Shown in pieces: positions 25,801 through 37,800 of a stretch of DNA of 64,000 nt; position 1 is the first letter of the stretch, and every line of letters starts with the position of its first letter. Location of the stretch: the NCBI GenBank assembly GCA_025617745.1, contig CM046853.1, positions 4,212,873-4,276,872 on the forward strand, read 5' to 3'. Made by a program: the position numbers and the translations under genes. The notes below the pieces were generated by a model. That model did not search any database, was not told where the DNA came from, and worked only from the letters and a program-made list of their open reading frames with translations. The stretch is from Heliocidaris erythrogramma. Lineage: Eukaryota; Echinodermata; Echinoidea; Camarodonta; Echinometridae.

Positions 25801-28800
25801 CATTTTGCATGTGTAAGTTCTCATTTAGATTTTCAACAAAAAAAATGAAATCCAAAATCTAAAGCATTTTTATCAAAACCAGTGCGGTGTAGCAGGTCAT
25901 GCAATATTCCTGACACTTGTATAATTTTCCTTCTAGTTCTATTACATGTACATGTATATGTTTTTGAAAATTTCTAGTTCTATTACATGTACATTTATGT
26001 TTTTGAAAATCAACCTTGACTCTGTCTCTTGAGTTGGAGATGCTGATTTAATGGCCTCTAATTCTAAATAATGCCCCTCCAATCCTCCATAGTGCTATTT
26101 TCTCAGTTTCAAGGGGACGTTGGCCCCTTGAGACTCCCATCAGGGCGCTGCCCCTGAAAAATGTGACGAGACATTTCAGCATAAGAAATGAGCATTATTT
26201 CTGCAATGGAAGTATGTCGCGCGAGGTTTTAAGTTTTGTTTGAAGGTATTCCTTTTTTTTGCTGTAAATTCCTTTTTTTGGCCATCATGATTCCTTTTTT
26301 TGGTTGCACAAGGTTGGCAGCTCTGCATGAGCTCATTTAAAATTTTACTGGGAAAAAAAAAGTTTTGATGGTCGAAAATTGTAAGGTGAAGTATTGGAAT
26401 TTGTGCGGGTCAAATCCCCTATGACGCTGCAAGTGTTGATACTATATTTGGAATTCCTTTGACTCATTTTAGAATCGATTAATCAAAAATAATTTACATC
26501 TATCCAATTTATTAATGTATGAATAAGAAAAAACTAAAAACGTAGGATTCATATACTGTAAAAGCAGAAATTTTCACAAGCATGAACCTTTTCTGAATTT
26601 CGTGAGTGGTCAAGGTTCACGAAAGTTTCATGCTTCGAATTGATCAAATTACAATTGAAACAACATAAAATTATTGCAATTCGCGAAAGTTTCTTGCTGC
26701 AAAATTGGCTGTCATTAAAGATTCACATAGATATTATGTTTCTGGTTTGACAGTATTGTTAAGAAAGTAGGATAATAATCTGACATTTTATGTTCATGTT
26801 TTTTTACTTCACTCAGATTGTCAATGTAATGTCCTTGGAACGGACCGCTCACAGTGTGATCTGGATAACAACTGTGGTGTATGTGACCCTGTAACTGGTC
26901 AGTGCCCCTGTCTACCCAATGTTCTTGGTCAGCAGTGTGACCGATGTGCTCAAGACCATTGGAAGCTTGCTAGCGGTACAGGATGTGAGGCCTGTAACTG
27001 CTGCTCGTATGGAGCTGTCTCAACCAGATGTGATGAGGTAAACTACAAAAATATGAAATGATTCACAGTTCTCGGAGTGCTGTAGAAGCCATTATCAAAA
27101 TTAAGCTTCTCAAATTTATGATACAGGAAGGAACTGATAATAGCCAAGGACCATTCTTAAGTGTATGTGGTTATACCAAGATAAACATGCATATTGTTTT
27201 GAGGTTGATAATGGATTTTTTGAAAGATCTGAGAACATGTATAGTGGGATAATTATAATCAATTTTGTGTCTTGCTTATGAACTCCGGAATGATATGACA
27301 TTAGGTTCTCTGGCAGACAGAAAACTTTGCTGATTGAGAATTCCTTCCTGGTACCTGTTGACATTACCAGTCTTGATATGGGGCAACTTCAAACTAAATG
27401 AATTCTCTTTGAGCACTAGCATGGGGCATCTTATCTTTTTAACTCACATTTGTTATGCATGTAAATTATTATTGTAGTAATGGCTGTGCTTTAAAATCAT
27501 ACAATGACAGTCACTGCACTGGACTTGTTGAGACGATTGCAGTAGTCCTGATGAAATATTTATGTTTGATCTTACCTACAGTACACTGGTCAATGCGCAT
27601 GTAGGTCTGGCTTTGGTGGAAGGGAATGTTGCGACTGTGAGGCTAACTTCTGGGGAGATCCTAGGATAGGATGCTATGGTAAGATTCTACAAGATCTCAT
27701 GAATTACTTGGAACTCAGAAGGAGCGGAAATAAGAATATATAATTATACTCATGCACCAATGCTCTTAGTATTCTTCTGTATGTGTGATATATGACACAA
27801 CTAATTAAAATAATGTGTATTTTTGTACAGACAATTCTATTTTCGTGCTTTTTCAAATCATTTTATTTACTACACTTCATTTTTTTGTTGTGATAATTTA
27901 TATAATCCAATGTCCCCTTATCACACCCATTCGTTTGTAATGCTAGAATGTGACTGTGATGTCTAAGAGTTTATGTCTATACTAGAGGGTTGATGTTCAT
28001 GTTATCCAATGTCTTATGCTCATTTCTTTGTTCGGATAGCATGTGACTTTATATGCCCAAGGGTTTATGTCTATAATAATGATAACTATAATGGCCATTC
28101 ATATAGGGCTCATATCGTCACGCTGTGATGTTCATGGCGTTTACTCATTATTACCCCGGTTATAGCCAGAGGGTTTATGTTTAGGTAATGCCCTTACCAT
28201 TCTCATTTTGTTGTTGTGCTAGAATGTGACTGTGATGCCCAAGGCTCTGCCACCAGCCAGTGTGAACGTGCTACTGGTCAGTGTGTATGTCTCCCAGGGG
28301 TGACTGGATACAGATGTGACCAGTGTGCTCGTGGTACAACGGGAGAACTGCCCCGCTGTGAACCTTGTGGAGAGTGCTTCGATGACTGGGACCGTATAGT
28401 CCTTGACCTCAGGAGTAAGTTTGATTGCAAAAGCTCAAATAATACCAGTTACATGTATTTAACTGCTCCTCTTTTTTTACATAAACAGGTTATTTATTAG
28501 CAATCTAATAAATGTCAGGTTTGGTTTTTACAGGGTGATCATGTATTCATAACAGAATCCATGTCATTGTATGCTGGACAGGGCATTTTTTAGATAGCTG
28601 GTTTATGAATCTTACTTTCTTTTACAAGATTTAGAATGTACATGATATGCTAAGTAGAATTTAGAAAATAGATGTTAGACTACATTTCGATGAAGCTTCT
28701 ATTCTTCAGAATTTGATGCTGAATATTGTGTATAGTTTTGTTCAAAATATTGGATGTAGACTACGGGATGCTCATAGATATTGGTTTACAAGGAGAAGAG

Positions 28801-31800
28801 TAACATAACTGTCAACCAAAGATGTGCCTGATTTCTGCCCGATCATACATCTAAGAGCATTACTAAAAAGAATACTATTTTGAGTAAATAAATGCATAGA
28901 GATTTTATAGTATTTATTTTTATTCTTGATGTTGTAATGTTTTTCTGTAGATGAGACCTACGACCTGATTGAACGTGCCCGGTCTATCAAGGTGTCTGGA
29001 GTATCAGGTGTCTATGATAGAGAGTTTTCTCGTCTTGAAGGTCTTGTAGATTATGCTGAATCTCTGATCAGAGGAGCGCCCTCTGTGACAGAAACAGATG
29101 TATATAACATTCAGAGTGAGCTAGATGACATCAGGTAGGTTTATGCACTATGAACATGGCGAACAAAGAAGCGGTCAAAATATACAGCTCCTCATTGTAC
29201 CTTCCACAATTGCCCTGGTACACAAAAGAACATCCCTTCATTGCTATTATGTAAAAATATGTAGAACAGGTGTCACATGCATATTCACCTGTTCTACTTA
29301 TTTCACATAATAGTAATGAAGGGATGTTCTTTTGTCTAGTAGAGCAATTGTGGAGGGTACAATGAGGAGCTGTATATTTTGTCCGCTCTCTTTGTCATCC
29401 TATTCATAGTGATGTTTCATATGTCTGGAAATATGACATGTGAATGTTCTGTATGGTTTATTGTTTATTTTTGTCTCTAATGACTTTTGTTCTGCAAAAC
29501 TGAAAACTCTGGTGCTATTTGGAGGATATTCAATTGGATTTTGTACAGGTACTTCAACAAAATAAACACCCCTTTTGAGGGGGGGGGGGCTATTACACAA
29601 GTTTTATGATGCTATTGGCCAAATGTAACATATGACATTGTTTTTTCTGACTTTGGAATTTCTTATTTTGCGGTGAATGAATTTTGGATATGTGCATTTG
29701 TAAACATTATCATTATAACTTGGGTATTATTTTTCAGAGTAACATTATCAGTACCCAATTAGTAACCATTCTAACTTAAAACTTTGATCCAAACTTCATC
29801 TACTTGAATTTTAATTGTTTTCTAACTGTAGTATACAATTGAACAGTTGTTCTTATACCCTTTGAGTTGAAGTTCCAATATAAGATGTAGAGTTCAACCC
29901 TGTTTACAGAGCAACTCTTGAAGATTACCAAGCTCAAGTCCAGGGATTGGAAGACATGCAGAGGCGTACCCGTGGTAACATTGCTCGTGCTAACCGTGAG
30001 CTGGATCTCTTAGAAGAAGAAGCAAATGAACTGAGAGCAGATGCTGAGAGGTTGCAGAGGGAAAGCAATGATTTTGGAACTGCAAATGTAGAAGGTACCA
30101 ATTATCAGCATCAGTTATTTGTGATGTAGTTGTAGTAATTATACATCAGGATATTTAGGAGTATTTCTTTTGTATAAAATGTCAATGCTCTGATATGTGT
30201 ACATAAAAGTGTAAATCAGTAATACAGAGTTGTGCATATAAGATACAAGAATAGAAATAGATCTTGTTTCATCTTTGTTTAAACTCCTGTAACAATATAA
30301 GACAGAGTTCTGTGTTTGCCATCATGTAAGTCATATTTATATATAGGAATCAGCGTACGGTCGGGCGGGCGGGCGGTCGGTCGGTCCGTTGCAAATCTTG
30401 CACATCGTACTACTTCCTCATTTTTCGAGGAATGCTCATGAAATTCGCCACACATATTGGTCTTGGGATGAAGATGTGCAAGACATATTTGTTTAATGTG
30501 TCTGAAACTGCGTTGCCATGGTAACAGCCTATTGCAATAAATCAGGTTGAAATCTTGCAGATTTAACAACTTCCTCATATTTCGAGCAATGCTCATGAAA
30601 TTTGGCACACACATTTGTCTTGGGATGGAGATGTGCAAGACATATATTTGGAATGTGTCGGGAAACCAAGTTGCCATGGTAACGGCATGGCAAGGGCATA
30701 TTATGGCAGTAAATCAGTGGGAAATCTTGCGGATCGAACTACTTCCTCATTTTTCGAGCAATGCTCATGAAATTTGGCAAACATATTTGTCTTGGGATGA
30801 AGAAATGCAAGACATATATTTGGAATGTGTCGGAACTGCATTACCATGGTAACAACATATTATGGCAATAAATCACTTCCTCATTTCTGGAGCAATGGTC
30901 AGAATATTATGGTAATAAATCAGGGGAGATATTACAGATCAAACTACTTCCTCATTTTCAAGCAATGAAGGAAATCAAGAAATTTACCACACACATTGGG
31001 GCGGGGATAATAATCACCTTCAATGATGTTTTTATGCCTCCGCCACCGAAGTAAGTGCTGGAGGCATTATGTTAACAGGTTTTCAGACTTTTGGGTTATA
31101 AGGTGTAAGGTCAAATGTAAAAGAGGTCAATTAACATGTAATTAGAGGCTTTTTATTCTGGTTATCACAATATTTCAAGAACAGTTTGGAGACACAGTCG
31201 CATTCATCTTGTTTTTCTTGTTATTGATGTATAAATAATAAGAAAAAATCAGTATATCAAATATATTTATAGCGTAATATTATGATTATATATTTATATT
31301 ATATTGGATGGCTCTGAATGGGATACCAGAGAATATTCCACGAGTTAGGGCCATTATTGCACGAATCGAAGATGAGTGCAATATTGGCCCTAACGAGTTG
31401 AATATTTCTGGTATTCCATGAAATAAAGCCATGCAATATAATTATTATTATCTATACCCTACAGGAAAATGATTTAGAACTTAGTAAAAATCATTTTAAC
31501 CAACCACATTCAGTTAATAGAGCCCCTCATCATACTTCATTGTGATCACACAAGTTTAACTTAACCTCTTTATGACGTCATGTGCGTATGTGTGTTTGCG
31601 TTGCATTAATTGCGCGCACGCAAACAGACCAGACAAAATACGGCATAATATTGCACGGCAAGTTTAGTACTGTAGCCTATGGGAAATTCAGCGTTCCATG
31701 CAATATGCTCTCATATTGCGCAAATCAAGCGGACAAAAATATGCCTTTTTAATGCGCCGCTAAAATGCCTTATATAGGTAATAATCACAAATATTGAATA

Positions 31801-34800
31801 GAAATTGTATGTTAGAAACTGATATGGTTTTCGGCATCAGAATTGAGAAATGAAGGCCCTCAGCATATAACTTTTATTTTAAACTGCATATGAGCTACAC
31901 CAATTTTTATATCAAATCTAACTTAATCTGCTTTATTTCATAGATTTATTTTTCATAATTAATTTTCAAGGAAACATTAGATGCAGTCATAATGGGTCCC
32001 AAATGTGTTTTGCTGGCGAAAATATAGAGCCAACATTAGCTTGTGCTTTTCATGACCAGTTGCATTAACCCCATTATGCTCTTGACTACCAGTATTGAAT
32101 TGAGTGCTAAAGATCTCACCTCTCTTACTTACCTAGGTGCCATGAACAGCATTCTAAGAAGCCAGAACCTTTCCCGTTCAGCAGAGGATCGTGTTGATGG
32201 CACCCAACCTACTCTCGACCAATCAGCAGCTGTACGTCAGGAGGTAGAAGATCTGATTGGTGAACGTAATGCTGCCCTTGAGTCTGAGAGACAGGGTTAT
32301 CTTGACAGGCTGGATGATATAGACAATCAATTAACTGGATTAGAAGGACTTCTTGCAGGCCTCAATGAAAAGGTAGGGTTATCTTGACAGGCTGGATGAT
32401 ATAGACAATCAATTAACTGGATTAGAAGGACTTCTTGCAGGCCTCAATGAAAAGGTAGGGTTATCTTGACAGGCTGGATGATATAGACAATCAATTAACT
32501 GGATTAGAAGGACTTCTTGCAGGCCTCAATGAAAAGGTAGGATGTCCATCTCATATTGCTTGGTGTTATATTTTACTATATCTGGGAGTCCCAGAGCAGG
32601 GGTTATCTCAATGTAAATTAATTTATTTTGAAATAGTCACAGTCATAGTCACAGTCATTTCGGTAGGCACAAATAGGATATATAAGCAATGTTGAGGTCA
32701 TGGGTTTTAGAAGTGATATCAAAACCTCAACATGCTCAGTTTTCTCATGAAATACCATAAGAGTAGTTCTTAATATTGAGTACTTGATCTGTTGTACCAG
32801 ATTTGTGGCTCACCTGGTGATTCGTGTGATATCTGTGGAGGAGCAGGGTGTGGACAGTGCGGTGGTCTAGGATGTGATGGCTCTGTTCAGAAAGCAGAGG
32901 AAGCCCTTAGACGAGCAGCAGAAGCAGATCAGAAGCTTGATCAGAAAGAAGAGGAGGCTCGTAGTATGCTTGATGAGGTAAATACAAATTTATAGTAAGA
33001 ATGCTTATCAATTGTTTATTCATGTACAGATGAATAGGTATCATCATAACTTTGTGTACTCTCTGTTTGTTGGTAAAGTGTTAATGGGTGCAGGCCAGTG
33101 TGTTAGCCTGTTACTTGTAGAGTAAACCCAGTAATGATATTTAGCTTCTTGCATGGCTCTCATATATGTGCTATAAAGTGCCAGTGAAGCCTTTCAAATA
33201 TTACCTTTTTTTTTAATACCTTATGTGTTTGTGGATTTATAGAAAAAGCATGACGGGAAAGCAATATGTTAATGAAATTCCTAGAAACATCTGTGAGTTG
33301 CAATACACAGAAATGTTCACACAATATTTATGAGATCCATACATGGTAATATTTGATGAAGAGATAGTAAACTAATTTCTTTTCTCCTGTACCAGATGAT
33401 GCAAGCTAAGGACCGCACTGGTGAGGCACAGAGCTTGGCACAGCAGGCCTACGATAATGCTCTCCTAGCAAAGCAGGAGGCAGAAGCAGGTCAAATCAAC
33501 ATCAAAGATCTCATCAACAACATCACAGAATTCCTTAGACGCTCTAAGTCTGAACCAGATGATATCAGGCTGTTAGTGAATGAGACCCTCAATACTAAGA
33601 TTTCCCTCTCACCAGAGGAGATTGAAGGTAAGATTTAACACCTGTATTCATGTTTTAGCTTGATAGTGATATCATCTCCTATGATGTAGAGTATTCTCTA
33701 GCAGCAGTGTTCTAGTACGAGTTTGTTGATTGAGACCTATGTATCTACAGAATACCGGTAAGTCTCGATTGAAGGAGCATTATTTGAACATTCTAAAGTG
33801 CGTGTGCAGAACATTTATTCATCTGCAGGAACACTGTTCAATGATAAGATAAGGCAATAAGGTACATGTGGTAATTATTAGAGAATGTTGTAATGCTTAG
33901 CTTTACTTTGCTTTGCTTTCATCAGACCTTGCCCAGCAGATTGAAGACATCATTGCAACCTTGGAGAATATTGATGAGATCATTGCAGCGACCCGAGATG
34001 ACCTCCAACGTGTCAATGACCTCAAAGAGAGAGCAGATAGAGCCAGGTATTTATCTATTTCATATTTTCATCAGTTGAAATTTAAAAGGTAATAAACCTT
34101 TGATTCATAGAAAGTTGACTTGGTGGAAGCAGAAATACATTGATTTTCTGTTTTGTCTCCGGTCAATTGTTAATGTTGTGTCAGTTCCCCGTAAAATATA
34201 TTGTCAAGTAACAAAAGATTCTACACTCTACCCAACAAACAGAAACGTTCTGACATGGAAGCTTTTTCTTTGCTATAACACATGATATGATCCATATAGA
34301 GGAAGATATAACATTTGTTTTTCATTTTGTGTAGGGCCTATGCTGAAGATGTTTTAGCTTCTGCAGAGGGTGTAGTACGTGCTTTAGAACAAGCAGAGGC
34401 TGCACAGAACATTGCTGATGAAGCTATCAATAATGCTACTCAGGACATCAATGATGCTGGAGAGGCTCTTGTTCAGGTTAATTTATAAATTAAGTTGTAA
34501 TGAAATAGAAGAGATGAAGGGAAGAGATGGAGATAGGGATCATGGAAAGACAGATAAGGAAACGGGAGACAGAGAGAGAGAGAGAGAGAAAAAAAAAATA
34601 TTGCAATAAAGAATAATATGGTTTTGGGGATAGGGTATGAATGAAGATGAAGAATATGTATAGACCTCATTTAAAAATAAAGCTGATAATGGAAAAGGCC
34701 TTTACCCCTGTATGAATATACAGCTTCCTGTAATAAAACTTGCCTCCCAGAAGTGCTGCATGTTTGTTTTTATGGAGCTTGTGAAATGAGTATCCTCTTT

Positions 34801-37800
34801 GACAATTTGAAGTTAAATCTGACATTTAATTTACTTTTTATTATTGATGAGTTGCAATGTTTCAAAGGGTAGGTCATTACACATGTGTTATTTTATGCTT
34901 TATTTCAGATTGAATCTGAGGCTATCAATGCCAAGGATAAATCCAATGACCTTCTAGATAAGATTGAAGCCATGAAAGAGCAACTTGAAGGTGTTCAGCT
35001 CAAGGTCACAGATAACAAGGAGAAGGTCACACAGGCTGTTGACCTGGCACAGATGGCTGAGAGCCAAGCTGAAGATGTAGAATTGGTAAGTCACATCTCT
35101 TTACTCACTCATAGCTTAACACAAATTGATGTTAATTGTTCTTCAACAAGACAAATTGTTTCACATTCCATGCCTTTATAAAATTTCCTGCAGGAAAAAG
35201 TTCCAATTTATGAATGCTACTACCTTCAAGTATTTCATTTATGAAATCATATATTGCTGTGAAGGGTGGTGGTGGAATCTAATTCATCTTTTCTAAGTTG
35301 TCAGAAGGAAATTGGAAAAGAAATATATGACACAAGTTGTTACTATTGTTATTTACCCAATATCAGAATAGAATGCAGGAAAAAGTACCCTGTGGTGGAC
35401 ATTTCAAATAAATGGGCCCCAGGGCTTAAATTCCAGGTAGCTGAATATCCAGTTTTACTTAAAACATATCCATCTACCTGTGCCAAATTTGGTGCTTTTA
35501 TCACAAAATGCACAATTAAATTGCTGTGCCGCCCCACTATCATGCTTGTTGTACATTGTGAAACTCAATGTGAGAAATTCAAGTTACAAAGCTCTAACCG
35601 GAATGGTCTGCAACGGGAGATTTTCGTAATGAAAAACTTATTCTTAGCGTAAAATGAAGATTCATAATTAGATGTGTGTTATAATGGGATATACATATAT
35701 ACATATATGTGACCCGATGCCTCAAAACCTACAATAAGTCGCCAAAATTTTTTTTTGTTTTATACATTTTCTGAAAGTAGAGATTCTCAGCTTTCCAATG
35801 GTATATCACTTGCCTAGTTTACTCAATGATAACAATTTTAAATATCACATTTAGAATCGGTATGTAACCGGCAATCAATAACTCCTTTTCAGAGAAAATG
35901 GCCATTTAAGTTCGGAACAAAAGAGTGCTAAACCTTCGCTCTCTGTGTGCGCCCAAGTAAAACTGGGTATTCAAATGGCCATAGCAACCGGTATGAAGGG
36001 TTTTATCAGATTAGGCTGAATTTTGGCACACTGCTCTGGGAGGACTTACTCACTCCAAAAATCAATTTAATAGCTTAAGAGGTAGTAATTTGGCATTGAA
36101 TGAAAGTATTACAAATGCTCTCCAAACATTCATTAGCTCGACAGGTGAAAAATAGGAGTAATTTAAAATGCCCCCAAAACATATTTCTAAGTAGAATTAC
36201 GACTCACAAACTTGAGACATGATAGAATGATAATGAAACTACCCATTTCTATCAAAAACAGAAAATTGACTGATCCAAGCAAATTTACTATTTTGGGCTG
36301 TTTGCTACGTTGTGGTCCGTGCGACTTATTGTAGGTTTTGAGGCGGTGGGTCACATATATATATATATGTAAAGTGGGATGAAAACAGTATGTGTCCAGA
36401 AATTGTGTGCACTCTCTAAAAACATCCCATTCACATTCTTTATTTACAGAGAGTTGATAACCTTGGGACAGATTTTGAAGAGACGTCGGATGCCGTCATG
36501 GAAAAGGTCGCAGAGGTTGATGAGGCCAAAGGTCGTGCAGATACTCTCTTCCTCAATGTCATCGTATTTGAGGAAAAGATTGATAAAGATCATAAAGAAC
36601 TCTTAGGTAAGTTATGATTGAACTGGTTTTGTTGTAAATACATATTTATTAATTATTAATCAAACTAGTATCACCTCAGTGTTCTAGTATCACCTCAGTG
36701 TTAAAACAAAAAGGAAATATGAATGAAACTTGATGAATTTGTCCTCATACTGTTCCACTTATACCAAAAGGTGCATGTGCCAGATTTTGCGATGTGCTTT
36801 CCATAATATTTGATGAATTTTAGAATATATAGTGAAGGAACACCAGCCTACCAGTCATCTCAGACTCTGTAGGAGCTCAAGGCATAGCAATAAAAACTTT
36901 CGGATGTTCATCACTGCACATATAGCTGTCTGTCAGTTATTTTTCGCCATTCATTTGCTTAATACACACATACATGTATTCCATGTGTACAGCAGATTGG
37001 AGATGTTAGCAGCATCTTATTTAAATGAAAGAATTTGGAAAAAAAAAGTTTGAGGATCTTTGGAAAAACCTCAAGAAACCTTGGGAATATTAGTCTACAC
37101 CTTTATAGCTCAGAGCCGATAATATTACCGCGTTTAGACATTGATCAGACTCACGGGTTCAACACGAAAGTCGTGTTGAACACAGCAATTTTATGATGTA
37201 TAAACGCTATCAGTGTGATCCGAGACTCGGGTCGAACACACATTTTTAGCTCCGTTACAATAGTACATTTCGATTTGAGAGTCGTAGCAGACACAGCAAT
37301 TTTTTCAATGTATGAACAGAAAACCGTGTCGAACACAGCAATTCGTAAAAGAGGGGAAAAAAGAAAACAAAAACAAAAATAGAAAAGATGAAAGAAGGAA
37401 AAACAAAGAAACTCATTAAGAATTGAGAGGAGACAAAGGAATACATAAGCAAAAATAGAAGAGAGAAGACAGAAGAAAAACAAAAAAATTCATTAAGAAT
37501 AAAGAGGAAACAAGGAAATACATTGTCAAAAATAGAAGAGAAGACGAAAGAAGGACAAACAAAGAAATTTATAGGAATTAAGGGAAAAACCAAAAAAACA
37601 TAAGAAAAAAAATAGAAGCAGAAGACGAAAGAAGGAAAACAAAGAAATTCATTAGGAATTATGAGAGGAAACAAATAAAATATATAGACAAAATAGAAGA
37701 GAGAAGGCGAAAGAAAGAAAAACAAATTCCTTAAGAATTATTGGGGAAATAAAGAAATACATAAGCAAAAACAGAAGAGAAAAAAGTGAATGAAGGAAAA

